From IMG/VR virus record IMGVR_UViG_3300025813_000022, positions 1 to 25,846 of that record: DNA of 25,846 nt. One strand, given 5' to 3'. The notes beneath the pieces are model-generated. The model was not told the origin of the DNA and ran no database searches. It was given only the letters and a program-made list of their open reading frames with translations. The stretch comes from a virus. Positions 1 to 6,952 of this stretch are shown here, piece after piece. Made by a program: the position numbers and the translations under genes. How positions within the stretch are numbered: position 1 is the stretch's first letter; each line of letters starts with the position of its first letter.

Positions 1-808
1 TCGGGGCTTTCAGTCCCATCTGGTAGCGGGCGCGCAGGAACTTGATAAACTTTTCCATATTCAGGTCGTTATCCGTTATCTTGGACTCGATCTGCAGGGC
101 CTGTTCATCGGTTATGCGCTCGTATTCCTGCCCGGGTTTGATGCCGGCGCCGGCGGCGTTGCCGTCATCGTCAGCGCCTTCAAATTCGATAAGGAATATC
201 AGGTTCAAAAGATATCTCAACCCGTAGGACACCGAGCTTGCTTTGGCGTGTACCTTGGTCTTGTTGACGTTCCCTTTTATGCCTGTCATATCGAGAGGAA
301 CGTCATACTCGAAGTGGCGAGTATCCCCGCCGTTATGGGAAACATCAGCGCACACCCTGATTTCACCATCAAGTATTGGATTCAGCTCGGTAGCCCTGCC
401 CTCATAAGATGAAACCGAGAATCCGTGCTGTGTGTAGATCGGTCTGGCGGCATTGATAATATCTTCCAGCTCGGCATACATGCTGCTGGTCTGCTCGTTC
501 TTCTTTTTCTTCTTTACCGCCGGGATTTCCGCCTGAACCAGCGCCATGGCTGAGTTGTACTCTGCCTTGGCCTGCTCTGCCTGCATGTCCTTGTACATGT
601 CATAGAGGCGCTCCATCTTGGAGATATCGGCATCCGGGTTGGTGGCAACCCGTTCGATCATAGAGAGGAAGGTGGCTGATTTGTCGGCTGCCGCTGCGAT
701 GGCGTTGGACGCTGCCGGACGTTGCTGGATGTTACCGGGGGTTATCCGTTCGATGGATTTACCATCGATGTCGACAATAACACCAGACTTTTCGTTGTCG
801 TTGCTCAT
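1..808 (-). CDS. erf: ERF-family single-strand annealing recombinase (3' end beyond window)
   Basis: The leftward reading frame is open from ATG at 808 to the window edge, giving 269 codons without a stop, so the C terminus is missing. ERF proteins anneal complementary single strands during phage recombination and genome circularisation. Residues about 75-215 look like the ERF core: the run around residue 109 (MYAELEDIINAARPIY), the HNGG-D turn near 158-161, and a conserved block near 188-205 containing KASSVSYGLRYLL. A short acidic, Gly/Ala-rich linker (about 209-222) follows, then a probable C-terminal domain. The start is supported by AGGAG seven bases upstream and the CACCACA leader box seen at many genes here. 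The gene is divergent from the XRE repressor, and its promoter overlaps a probable repressor operator. The family call rests on motif recognition. Confidence 0.85.
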   Translation of the reverse strand, partial: MSNDNEKSGVIVDIDGKSIERITPGNIQQRPAASNAIAAAADKSATFLSMIERVATNPDADISKMERLYDMYKDMQAEQAKAEYNSAMALVQAEIPAVKKKKKNEQTSSMYAELEDIINAARPIYTQHGFSVSSYEGRATELNPILDGEIRVCADVSHNGGDTRHFEYDVPLDMTGIKGNVNKTKVHAKASSVSYGLRYLLNLIFLIEFEGADDDGNAAGAGIKPGQEYERITDEQALQIESKITDNDLNMEKFIKFLRARYQMGLKAP

Positions 809-845
809 GGTGTCTCCTGTTTGTGGTGGTGTTTGCTTCAAGGGC

Positions 846-874
846 ATGATAGATTACGGTTGTCTACAATGCAA
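846..874 (-). promoter_or_regulatory. Leftward promoter for the ERF gene
   Basis: On the minus strand TTGCAT (874-869) and TATCAT (851-846) are separated by 17 bases. The -10 matches the sigma-70 consensus at five of six positions and the -35 only at three. Transcription would start near 839, giving a CA-rich leader of about 30 bases before ATG 808. The -35 lies inside the inverted repeat at 858-876, so repressor binding there should block RNA polymerase. Confidence 0.55.
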
Positions 875-876
875 CC
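858..876. promoter_or_regulatory. Probable repressor operator, copy 1 (GGTTG-N9-CAACC)
   Basis: This is a 19-bp inverted repeat with perfect 5-bp arms, GGTTG and CAACC. It overlaps the -35 of the ERF promoter and lies just before the XRE repressor start. A second copy at 4815-4833 has the same length, the same arms and the same inner T, A, A, A and G positions (15 of 19 identical in this orientation). Assignment to the XRE repressor is an inference from position. Confidence 0.55.
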
Positions 877-886
877 GGAGATTGCT

Positions 887-1126
887 ATGGAAGATTCGCC
901 ACTACGAAGGGCCCGCATTGCTCGCGGCTGGGACACAGTTCAGGCTGCGGCCGCCTGCGCGCTCAATAAAAGCAGTATCTCAAGAATCGAAACCGGGGAG
1001 CAGATTCCCACCCTATTCACCGCCAAACTCCTCGCGGAAATATACAAAGATCAGGGACTGACAAGGGATATGATTTTCTATCCAGAGGAATACCCTGACT
1101 TTGTTCCGACTGTTAAGGAAGCGTGA
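887..1126 (+). CDS. XRE/Cro-type helix-turn-helix repressor
   Basis: This encodes a 79-residue DNA-binding protein. Residues about 5-60 form an XRE-type helix-turn-helix: an LRRARIARGW opening helix, then TVQAAAACALNKSSISRIE, where SSISRIE is the recognition-helix signature, then GEQIPT and a following helix. There is no peptidase or dimerisation domain, so it resembles Cro or a short lytic repressor more than full-length lambda CI. ATG 887 is chosen because CGGAG ends six bases before it; the in-frame ATG at 869 lacks an SD and lies inside the operator. It is transcribed away from the ERF gene, and the GGTTG-N9-CAACC site lies between them. It probably autoregulates and controls both the ERF and helicase promoters (inference). 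Confidence 0.75.
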   Translation: MEDSPLRRARIARGWDTVQAAAACALNKSSISRIETGEQIPTLFTAKLLAEIYKDQGLTRDMIFYPEEYPDFVPTVKEA

Positions 1127-1139
1127 AGAACGAGGGGTA

Positions 1140-1168
1140 TTGATTCTCACAACCGGGGCCAACATAAT
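1140..1168 (+). promoter_or_regulatory. Rightward promoter for the replication operon
   Basis: TTGATT (1140-1145) and CATAAT (1163-1168) are separated by exactly 17 bases, matching sigma-70 at four and five of six positions. Transcription would begin near 1175, upstream of the 30-codon ORF and the replication initiator gene. No GGTTG-N9-CAACC operator overlaps it, so it may not be under the same control as the ERF and helicase promoters. Confidence 0.55.
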
Positions 1169-1229
1169 GCGTCGTGATTTTGGCGTTTATGATGCCTGAT
1201 AAAAAAAACTCACCACAGAGGGAATGGAA

Positions 1230-1322
1230 ATGACTGCAGGAAATATCCCGCCCGTGTTGCTGTTACTCCCCGAATCCTCGCGAGGGCTCACCGAGCCATC
1301 GACGGGGGTTTGCAATGGCTAG
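1230..1322 (+). CDS. 30-residue leader ORF overlapping the replication initiator start
   Basis: A short frame runs from ATG 1230 to TAG 1320-1322 and overlaps the initiator start (1315) by eight bases. It is preceded by the box CACCACA and then GAGGGA, six bases before the ATG, which is the best SD in this leader. An in-frame ATG at 1224 is too close to the SD. The peptide (opening MTAGNIPPVLLLLPESSRGL) has a short hydrophobic run and no recognisable domain. Its 3' half is formed by iteron-like DNA (1276-1300). It probably couples translation to the next gene rather than making a functional protein; this is inference. Confidence 0.4.
   Translation: MTAGNIPPVLLLLPESSRGLTEPSTGVCNG
1272..1300. 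repeat. Iteron-like repeats upstream of the initiator gene
   Basis: The stretch contains CCTCGC, then GAGGGCTCACC and GAGCCATC, which are units of the same GAGGGCTC family found inside the initiator gene (1644-1690) and before terminase (13216-13269). The 20 bases at 1278-1297 match 13245-13264 with two mismatches. It lies 15-40 bases before the initiator start and could be an initiator-binding site that autoregulates the gene. Confidence 0.5.
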
Positions 1323-2163
1323 AATACGAACGATCAAGCCAGAGTTCTGGAGTGATGATGCACTCACCGAGTGCTCGCCGAGTGCTCGCCTACTATTCAT
1401 CGGTACATGGAACTTCGCCGACGACAGCGGAAACATGGACCGTTCTCCAAAACAACTGAAGGCTCGAATTTTCCCGCTAGATACCTTCGATGTTGAGGAA
1501 CTTGTCGTTGAGCTGTTGGAAAACGAGCTTCTTATTGAATACGAAGTCGACGGCAAAAAGTATCTGCATATCAAGAATTTCCACAAGCACCAGAAGATAG
1601 ATCATCCATCAAAACCCCTGTTCCCGGACTACGATGATTCGCTGAGGACTCGCGAGGGCTCGCGAGGGCTCAACGAGGGCTCGCTCACGAAGGGAAAAGG
1701 AAGGGAAAAGGAGAAGGATGTAAAAGAAACACCCTTGTCGAACCTTTCGGCTCGACCACGATCGGATTCGTCAAAGGCTAAAACCAAAAAAGCCGTCGAT
1801 CTGGCAATCGCGATCGAGGAAGTCTTTGCTTGTTGGCAAATGACGATGAAGCATCCACAGTCGAAACTGACTGAGGACCGGCGCAAACTGATACGCCGTT
1901 GGTTGGTACCCGGCAAGCTGGTGAAGGAACCCTTCACGGTAGACCAGTTGAAGCAAGCCATCCACGGTTGCTCGATGACACCGCACAACATGGGGCACAA
2001 CGACCGCAATCAGGTTTACGACGACCTGACAGTGATTTTGAAAAACGTCGCCAATATCGAGCGGTTCATCCACTCGTCAAAACATCCACCCAACCCCGGC
2101 AGCGCCAAAACGGCCAGCAACGTGTCGGTGGTGCAGCGGTTTGCCAACGGGGGTAGACCATGA
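1315..2163 (+). CDS. Replication initiator, lambda O-like (replisome organiser)
   Basis: This is a 282-residue phage replication protein that probably binds the origin and recruits a helicase loader. Residues 1-105 match the winged-helix N-terminal module common to phage O-like proteins: the opening RIRTIKPEFWSDDAL, then ARLLFIGTWNFADDSGN near 24-40, KARIFPLD near 49-56, and the conserved KKYLHIKNFHKHQKIDHPSK near 80-99. A basic, low-complexity linker follows (about 110-155), encoded by the iteron array. A second helical domain (about 160-265) carries CWQMTM and a WLVPGKLVKEPF segment. The gene ends in an ATGA overlap with its partner gene. The arrangement copies lambda O, where the origin lies within the linker-coding DNA. 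The start has GGGGG six bases upstream and is probably coupled to the 30-codon ORF. Confidence 0.8.
   Translation: MARIRTIKPEFWSDDALTECSPSARLLFIGTWNFADDSGNMDRSPKQLKARIFPLDTFDVEELVVELLENELLIEYEVDGKKYLHIKNFHKHQKIDHPSKPLFPDYDDSLRTREGSRGLNEGSLTKGKGREKEKDVKETPLSNLSARPRSDSSKAKTKKAVDLAIAIEEVFACWQMTMKHPQSKLTEDRRKLIRRWLVPGKLVKEPFTVDQLKQAIHGCSMTPHNMGHNDRNQVYDDLTVILKNVANIERFIHSSKHPPNPGSAKTASNVSVVQRFANGGRP
1362..1390. repeat. Tandem 11-bp repeats at the 5' end of the initiator gene
   Basis: Two perfect copies of GAGTGCTCGCC stand in tandem (1369-1379 and 1380-1390), preceded by a partial ACTCACC. They differ by one or two bases from the GAGGGCTCGC units at 1644-1690. They lie in coding DNA (residues about 17-25), so some of the repetition could be coincidental. 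Confidence 0.45.
1644..1735 (+). repeat. Iteron array and purine-rich tract: probable replication origin
   Basis: Four near-identical units follow one another: GAGGACTCGC, GAGGGCTCGC, GAGGGCTCAAC and GAGGGCTCGCTCAC (1644-1687). Directly after comes a purine-rich, comparatively A-rich stretch (about 1690-1735) that stands out from the GC-rich surroundings and could be the unwinding element. The array lies in the interdomain linker of the initiator gene. That is the lambda ori plan: iterons followed by an A-rich segment inside gene O. Origin function is inferred from this architecture. Confidence 0.6.
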
Positions 2164-2798
2164 AAGATTCCGATCGCGAAGAGTTCGCCCGGGTGATGCT
2201 CGGGGTTGCCGAGGTTTACGACAAGCCATTGAGCGACGAAAAACTAAACCTGTACTGGAGCGCGCTTTCGTCACTCAGCATCGAAGAGGTCAAGGCCGGC
2301 CTGACGAACCACATGAAAAACACCGATGACTTCGGGGGGTGCCGGTATCCACTGCCGGCAGACATTATCCGCGGTGTAGCCGGATCACTGGTAGACCGGG
2401 CGGCAACCGCATGGTCGAAGGTTCTAACCGCCATGCGATCAACCGGCCGGTACGCCACTGTTGCTTTCGACGACCCTATCATCCATGCCGTTATCCGGGA
2501 AATGGGCGGCTGGATCGATGCCTGCGGGATCACGGAGGACGAGATACCGTTCCGCGGGAAGGATTTCATGACGCGCTATCGTGGATACTCCCAGCGCGGC
2601 GGTGCTGCTGATTACCCGGCCAGTCTGCCCGGGATTGAGCAGATCACCAACGAGGCCAAGGATCCGGAATACCAGCCGAGGGTTGTCCTTATCGGACACC
2701 CGCAGACGGCTTACGAGGTTTACAAGGGCGGGAAGGCTGGCGCTGACCTTCTCACAACCACCCTGAAACTACCCGGCGCGAACTCACCACTATGCTGA
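2160..2798 (+). CDS. Replication partner protein, DUF6475-like (possible helicase loader)
   Basis: This 212-residue protein starts in an ATGA overlap with the initiator gene, so the two are probably made in step. Its N-terminal 75 residues (EFARVMLGVAEVYDKPLS, then LNLYWSALSSLSIEEVKAGL, then CRYPLPADI) resemble the DUF6475 domain found beside phage replication initiators. The middle (about 75-145) has helices and a GGWIDACGITEDEIPFRGKDF segment. There is no Walker A motif, so it is not a DnaC-type ATPase. By position it is the counterpart of lambda P, a loader that hands the host DnaB helicase to the origin. That role is inferred from location only. Confidence 0.6.
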   Translation: MKDSDREEFARVMLGVAEVYDKPLSDEKLNLYWSALSSLSIEEVKAGLTNHMKNTDDFGGCRYPLPADIIRGVAGSLVDRAATAWSKVLTAMRSTGRYATVAFDDPIIHAVIREMGGWIDACGITEDEIPFRGKDFMTRYRGYSQRGGAADYPASLPGIEQITNEAKDPEYQPRVVLIGHPQTAYEVYKGGKAGADLLTTTLKLPGANSPLC

Positions 2799-2819
2799 AT
2801 CTCACTGAGGAAACACCCT

Positions 2820-3053
2820 ATGAAAATTCTTGTTGATGCAACGCTAACTATTTGTCTGAAGGACGTTCCTGTCGACGTACCTGATGGCATTGCAGGAAAA
2901 CGCGATTACGAGGACGTGCTGGCTGACCTCGTCATGCAGAAAGCCGAGAAGAAGTTGGTATTTCTCGATTCCAAAGGCTCCGTCAGCGGGAACGAAGGCC
3001 ACATAGAGCACACGCAGTGCGACGGGGTTGATAACTGGTCAAACGACGAGTAG
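2820..3053 (+). CDS. Hypothetical protein, 77 residues
   Basis: This is a small acidic protein with no domain I recognise. The opening MKILVDATLTICLKDVPVDV looks like two beta strands, followed by a helical segment (YEDVLADLVMQKAEKKL) and a charged tail. The leader has GAGGAA about nine bases before the ATG and a degenerate form of the CACCACA box. It lies 21 bases after the replication partner gene, so it belongs to the same operon. Confidence 0.6.
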   Translation: MKILVDATLTICLKDVPVDVPDGIAGKRDYEDVLADLVMQKAEKKLVFLDSKGSVSGNEGHIEHTQCDGVDNWSNDE

Positions 3054-3107
3054 CCGTGGTTCCGTTGTCAGACCTGAAAGATATCTCACCACAAGAGGAA
3101 AACAGCA

Positions 3108-3323
3108 ATGATAAGCGAAACTAACTCCACAACCTACAGCGACATTCCGTTCGAGGCGGTTGTTCATAACACCCGGGAAGCGGCCAAGGTGCGTCTTGAC
3201 CCGGATACGACGGTCTGGATCCCGTTCTCGGTGATGGAGGACGGGGAGATAGACCCCGACGAGGACTCGGTTGCGATAGCCGACTGGTGGCTGATTAAGG
3301 AAGGGCTGGATAACTTCGCATGA
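3108..3323 (+). CDS. Hypothetical acidic protein, 71 residues
   Basis: The protein is strongly acidic, with a DGEIDPDEDSVAIADWW stretch in its second half, and has no recognised domain. The leader carries the full TCACCACA box (3086-3093) and then AGAGGAA, nine bases before the ATG. Its stop overlaps the start of the next gene (ATGA at 3320-3323), so it is translationally coupled to the HNH-type protein. It may be an accessory to that protein, but nothing in the sequence proves it. Confidence 0.6.
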   Translation: MISETNSTTYSDIPFEAVVHNTREAAKVRLDPDTTVWIPFSVMEDGEIDPDEDSVAIADWWLIKEGLDNFA

Positions 3324-4081
3324 GCGACCTCAACATCCTGCTACATGACGAGTGCCAGCTGGTCGATTGGGGCGAGTCGCGCTCGGGCGGGCCGTGGATC
3401 AAGTTGCGGTTGAATGATCCCGGCCTGCTCGACCCCTTCCGGGGGATGGATACCGCGACTGCCACCAAAACCGGGCACATCCTGAACGTCACGATCGCCG
3501 AGGGCGATATCGTGGCAGCCGCGGATCCACCGAAACCAGAACCCAAGGAACCGAACTATCTGGCCCGCGACATGGTGCAGTCGGGTTATTTCAGGAACCC
3601 GCACCTGTGGGATGCGATGGAAAGCGCCGGGATGATAAACCAGACCCAGCACAAGGCCATGATCGAGTCGATGCCCTGCCTGTTCTCTCACAAGAACATG
3701 AAGGAGTTCATTATCGGGCGCGACCCGTCGATGAATCCAATCAAACCGGAAAAGGTTTGTGTTGGCGATGTTGTCGGGCATCACTGCCGCACGGCAGAGA
3801 ACTCAGGCACCAGCATAAAACCAAAACATTGGTACCTGATCCCGCTGTGCCACATCCACCATCGGCAGGTACATGATTTTGTAGATCGCGCAGGGAGGGA
3901 ATTGCTGCTTACCCGGGCCATAAACATTACGAACAGGGTAGCCTTCGACGCTGTAAAGGAGAAACTCAGTCTTGACTCCATGAGTGAGCTGACTCCCGAT
4001 GAGCTGGGCGATTTCGAGAAGTATCTTGAAGAGTTCGGTTTCAAAACCGCACACCATTTCACCAAGAGAGAATGGGGGTAG
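3320..4081 (+). CDS. HNH-type nuclease-like recombination protein (DUF968/Ref-like)
   Basis: A 253-residue protein in two parts. Residues 1-70 begin LNILLHDECQLVDWGESRSG, a beta-rich domain seen at the front of phage recombination accessory proteins. Residues about 147-186 carry a histidine- and cysteine-rich signature: C147, HH at 154-155, SGTSIKPKHW near 162-171, and C177, H178, H180, H181 and H185. This layout resembles DUF968 proteins and the P1 Ref endonuclease, which use an HNH-like metal site. It would cut or process DNA during recombination together with the ERF protein. The family assignment is from motif spacing; catalysis is not shown. Confidence 0.55.
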   Translation: MSDLNILLHDECQLVDWGESRSGGPWIKLRLNDPGLLDPFRGMDTATATKTGHILNVTIAEGDIVAAADPPKPEPKEPNYLARDMVQSGYFRNPHLWDAMESAGMINQTQHKAMIESMPCLFSHKNMKEFIIGRDPSMNPIKPEKVCVGDVVGHHCRTAENSGTSIKPKHWYLIPLCHIHHRQVHDFVDRAGRELLLTRAINITNRVAFDAVKEKLSLDSMSELTPDELGDFEKYLEEFGFKTAHHFTKREWG

Positions 4082-4088
4082 TGCCTGC

Positions 4089-4709
4089 ATGTATGAACCA
4101 CCGCCGATAATGGAACAGCTGTCTAAACTTGCTACTCATGGAATCCAGTTTGAAGGGGCTGGTGGAGGGACCAAAAAGAACATGCTGGGACCGCAGGCGG
4201 TGTCTGCTGCGCTTTCAGGGTTACCGGAAGGACCTGTCGCGCTGTCGCTGGTCAAGTACGCCGGCCATGATGACCGGGGCTCGCTTGATTATCTGGTGGG
4301 CCTTGTGACCGCGTATGTCTACCAGCTCGCCGAGCAGGAAAAGTGGCGTTGCGCGGACCCGAAAACGATGTACAAGCGGTTGGCTATGCAGGCGCTGGAG
4401 GAGATAGAGATACAGCCACGGGTATGCCGTACCTGCCTCGGCCGCGGATCCGCGATCGTGAAGAAGCTCAAGGTTGTTTGCCTGTCATGCAACGGGACCG
4501 GGAAGCATTCTCCGACACACTCCGAGCGGGCTCGAAAGCTGGGAATAAACCGCAATGGGTTGCGCAATCGCTGGGCGGCGCGACTTGAATCTGTGAAGCG
4601 CGAGCTTTCCCGGTGGGAATATGAGGCCGCACAACAGGTTCGCCACAAACTTGTTGGCCGCAGGTGGCACGACGAGTTTGGGAACGTATGGAACGATAAT
4701 GAGTGGTGA
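4089..4709 (+). CDS. Q-like late antiterminator with DnaJ-type zinc finger
   Basis: The 206-residue protein has a zinc finger built from C113-x2-C116 and C131-x2-C134, each followed by Gly (CRTCLGRG and CLSCNGTG), as in DnaJ and in the Q antiterminators of phage 82/Qin type. A basic helical segment follows (ARKLGINRNGLRNRWAARL, about 148-166), plausibly a DNA-binding helix-turn-helix. The N-terminal half (about 33-85, with QAVSAALSGLPEGPVALSL) is helical, as in Q proteins. Q proteins bind near the late promoter and let RNA polymerase read through terminators. ATG 4089 gives a weakly placed GGGGG SD; longer in-frame starts overlap the previous gene. A DnaJ-like protein of other function is the alternative. 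Confidence 0.55.
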   Translation: MYEPPPIMEQLSKLATHGIQFEGAGGGTKKNMLGPQAVSAALSGLPEGPVALSLVKYAGHDDRGSLDYLVGLVTAYVYQLAEQEKWRCADPKTMYKRLAMQALEEIEIQPRVCRTCLGRGSAIVKKLKVVCLSCNGTGKHSPTHSERARKLGINRNGLRNRWAARLESVKRELSRWEYEAAQQVRHKLVGRRWHDEFGNVWNDNEW

Positions 4710-4824
4710 TGTCGCCTTGGGAGTAACGCTGGTACTGCTGCAGCCAATGATGATGTTTTTTGCAGCCATAAGGGTCCATAGATCGAGGGAATACAAAAAA
4801 AGGATGAAAATACCGGTTGCGTAG
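4699..4824 (+). CDS. 41-residue single-pass membrane peptide (candidate)
   Basis: A short frame overlaps the end of the antiterminator gene by 11 bases and ends just inside operator copy 2. It encodes one hydrophobic segment (VALGVTLVLLQPMMMFFAAI, about residues 5-24) and a strongly basic tail (RVHRSREYKKRMK), so an N-out/C-in topology would be expected. The SD is weak (GGAAC a few bases upstream). Small membrane peptides of this kind occur as superinfection-exclusion or holin-like proteins, but no function can be assigned. Confidence 0.35.
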   Translation: MSGDVALGVTLVLLQPMMMFFAAIRVHRSREYKKRMKIPVA

Positions 4825-4833
4825 AAAGCAACC
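4815..4833. promoter_or_regulatory. Probable repressor operator, copy 2 (GGTTGC-N7-GCAACC)
   Basis: This 19-bp inverted repeat with 6-bp arms (GGTTGC and GCAACC) has the same length and outer arms as the site at 858-876, and shares its central T, A, A and A positions. It covers the -35 hexamer of the helicase promoter. The shared geometry suggests one regulator, most simply the XRE protein, binds both. Confidence 0.55.
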
Positions 4834-4846
4834 CGGGAGGCATAAT
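4817..4846 (+). promoter_or_regulatory. Promoter for the helicase operon
   Basis: TTGCGT (4817-4822) and CATAAT (4841-4846) are separated by 18 bases. The -10 is a good match; the -35 is modest and embedded in operator copy 2. Transcription would begin near 4852-4853, giving a leader of about 28 bases that consists mainly of the hairpin at 4852-4872. Confidence 0.55.
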
Positions 4847-4851
4847 ATAGG

Positions 4852-4872
4852 CTCCAACTCACCACATTGGAG
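4852..4872 (+). promoter_or_regulatory. SD-sequestering hairpin with CACCACA loop, helicase leader
   Basis: CTCCAA (4852-4857) pairs perfectly with TTGGAG (4867-4872), leaving the nine-base loop CTCACCACA. The SD core GGAG lies in the 3' arm, eight bases... to seven bases before ATG 4880, so the closed form should hinder ribosome binding. The loop displays the CACCACA box shared with other genes in the window. Confidence 0.5.
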
Positions 4873-4879
4873 AAAAACA

Positions 4880-6469
4880 ATGAAGAACCAATTTGCACCA
4901 TCAAAATACCAGCTTGGCGTTCAGGAGTTCTGCCTGACAAAGTCTGGAAACGGAATCGTGATTGCCGTCGCCGGAAGCGGAAAGAGTTCAACCCTTGAAT
5001 GGCTGTACCCGCAACTGCGCGGATTCATCCTGCAGCTGGCGTTCAACAAACCCATCCAGCTCGATCTGGAGGCCCGGGTGAAAGAGGCCAAGCTAACCAA
5101 TGTCACCGTGAAAACCTTCAACGGCTGCGGTTTCGGCGGTATGTGGAAGGACCTTCCAAAGGCCGGCAAGCGGCTGTTGACCAAACTGGACAAGGACAAG
5201 ATGAAGTGCCTTGTCATGGATCGGCTCGACCGAATCGATTTCGAGGAATTCGGATCCGAGCTGATCAAGCTGTGCGGTCTGGCCAAGGCTTACGGTATTG
5301 TCCCGGAGGGCGGCGGCGGCATCGGCCTGTACCCCGACACCGATCAGATATGGCATAAGCTGGTCGACCTGTATGACCTCGATATTCGCGTCGAGATACG
5401 CCCCTACGTGTACCGGATCCTGCGCGAACTGTTGATTAAGTCCATCGCCGTCGTGCCCGAGGTCATCGATTTCGACGATCAGAAATACATCCCGGTTATC
5501 AAGCAGCTGCCGATCCGCAAATACGATTGGGTGCTGGTCGACGAGGCGCAGGACGCAAGCCATATCGATCGCGCACTGATCAAGATGTGCTTGCGCGAGG
5601 GTGGTCGCATGATCGCGGTCGGGGATCCCTGCCAGAGCATCTACGGGTTCCGCGGTGCCGCTGCCGACTCCATGGACCTGATAGCCGACGAGTTCAAAAC
5701 CACAGAGCTGCCGCTGACTATCAGCTACCGCTGCCCGAAGGCGGTTGTGTTCTATGCGCAGAGCATTGTCAGCCACATCGAGGCATCCCCCACTGCCAAG
5801 GTCGGCACGGTCGTTAGCATACCGCGGTACACCGCCAAGGAATTCCGTCCTGATGATCTGGCTATCTGCCGCAATACGGCCCCGCTGGTCACCATGGCCT
5901 ACCGGGTGCTGGGTCAGGGTGTGGCCTGCCGCATCATCGGCCGGGATATCTCCGGTGGACTGGTGCGACTGATCGAGAAGCTCAAACCCAAGGGCCTGCG
6001 CGGGGAGCATGGACTGGTCGAGAAGCTGATCGAGTGGCGCGATGCCGAGATAGAGAGCCTTGTAGAGCGCGGCAAGGAATCCAAGGTCGAGGGGATTCTG
6101 GACAAGTACGACACCCTGATGACCTTCATCGAGGAATCCGGGGTTGAGACGGTACCGGCGCTGAAAGAAAAGATCACCGGGATGTTCAACGACGACAAAG
6201 GTACCGACGTTCTCACGTTTTGCACCATCCATCGCGCCAAGGGCCTTGAGGCTAACCGGGTGTTCATACTGAACCCAGACTTGATGCCCAGCCCCTATGC
6301 CAAACAGGAGTGGCAGGTCACGCAGGAACACAACCTGATGTACGTCGCCTACACGCGGGCCAAGGATACGCTGGCCTTTATTAATTCGACCGATATCGTC
6401 AGGGAGCATCACACCCCCGTCGGTTTGCGCGCGTACACCCTTCCCGACTACCCGAGGATAGCAGCATGA
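4880..6469 (+). CDS. UvrD/Rep-type superfamily 1 DNA helicase
   Basis: A 529-residue ATP-dependent helicase, compact beside host UvrD (about 720). All core motifs are readable: Walker A AGSGKSS (31-37), motif II DEAQD (221-225), motif III GDPCQSIYGFRGA (248-260), motif IV SYRCP (282-286), motif V TIHRAKGLEA (449-458) and motif VI YVAYTRAKD (488-496). It probably unwinds DNA or strips protein during phage replication or recombination. ATG 4880 is chosen because it follows TTGGAG and the CACCACA box; upstream in-frame starts lie before the promoter. It has its own promoter with operator copy 2, so it is probably repressed together with the ERF gene. Its stop overlaps the next start. Confidence 0.9.
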   Translation: MKNQFAPSKYQLGVQEFCLTKSGNGIVIAVAGSGKSSTLEWLYPQLRGFILQLAFNKPIQLDLEARVKEAKLTNVTVKTFNGCGFGGMWKDLPKAGKRLLTKLDKDKMKCLVMDRLDRIDFEEFGSELIKLCGLAKAYGIVPEGGGGIGLYPDTDQIWHKLVDLYDLDIRVEIRPYVYRILRELLIKSIAVVPEVIDFDDQKYIPVIKQLPIRKYDWVLVDEAQDASHIDRALIKMCLREGGRMIAVGDPCQSIYGFRGAAADSMDLIADEFKTTELPLTISYRCPKAVVFYAQSIVSHIEASPTAKVGTVVSIPRYTAKEFRPDDLAICRNTAPLVTMAYRVLGQGVACRIIGRDISGGLVRLIEKLKPKGLRGEHGLVEKLIEWRDAEIESLVERGKESKVEGILDKYDTLMTFIEESGVETVPALKEKITGMFNDDKGTDVLTFCTIHRAKGLEANRVFILNPDLMPSPYAKQEWQVTQEHNLMYVAYTRAKDTLAFINSTDIVREHHTPVGLRAYTLPDYPRIAA

Positions 6470-6942
6470 CACAGAAAGAACTCGACAAACTCATGGCGGT
6501 GTTTGAGTTGCTGGCCACAAGCCTTTACTTGTCGCATGAACACCTGAAAGAGGATTACAGGATGCTTCAAGAGGAAGTGGAAGCAAGCCCCGATATGGGC
6601 GAGTCTGACACCTTTCAGTCATACGATATTTCCATGCAGGCGAGGCTGAACACCAACGAAGAGGTTCTCAGGAAGGCCGAGGAACTGATGGAGCTTCCGG
6701 GAAGGTTCACCGACCCGGAATTTCAACTCCCGAACGGCATCGCCATGGTCACGCCGCCGGCATCGGTTGACGTGAAAATACAGGTCACGCAGGACATTGA
6801 CCGCAACCTAGTCAATATCACCTTCGATCAGCCGGTAATGAACATCGCCATGGATCTGGAGGCGATACGGGAGTTCAAGTATTCGATTTTAGAGGGTATG
6901 GAGCGGCTGGTGCTGGCATCCGGCAGGGCAAGAATGAACTAA
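6466..6942 (+). CDS. Hypothetical protein, 158 residues
   Basis: The start overlaps the helicase stop (ATGA), so translation is coupled. Residues 1-80 are strongly helical and charged, probably a coiled coil (KELDKLMAVFELLATSLYLS, then a long E/K-rich stretch). Residues about 85-125 look beta-rich and carry a PPASVDVKIQVTQDIDRNLV segment, and a short helix ends the protein. No family recognised. Coupling to the helicase hints at a role in the same step of DNA metabolism, but that is weak evidence. Confidence 0.65.
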   Translation: MTQKELDKLMAVFELLATSLYLSHEHLKEDYRMLQEEVEASPDMGESDTFQSYDISMQARLNTNEEVLRKAEELMELPGRFTDPEFQLPNGIAMVTPPASVDVKIQVTQDIDRNLVNITFDQPVMNIAMDLEAIREFKYSILEGMERLVLASGRARMN

Positions 6943-6952
6943 GGAGAGAGCA

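Noticed and set aside
722-886. Upstream extension of the XRE repressor to 722
   Set aside because: It crosses the operator and promoter and overlaps the ERF start; the segment looks non-protein and has no SD.
1644-1690. CRISPR-like array
   Set aside because: Units are 10-14 bp with no spacers and lie within a coding region; an iteron array fits better.
5093-6472. Long minus-strand frame (459 codons) opposite the helicase
   Set aside because: The helicase motifs are complete on the plus strand. The minus frame has no SD or recognisable protein pattern, and long antisense frames are expected in GC-rich coding DNA.
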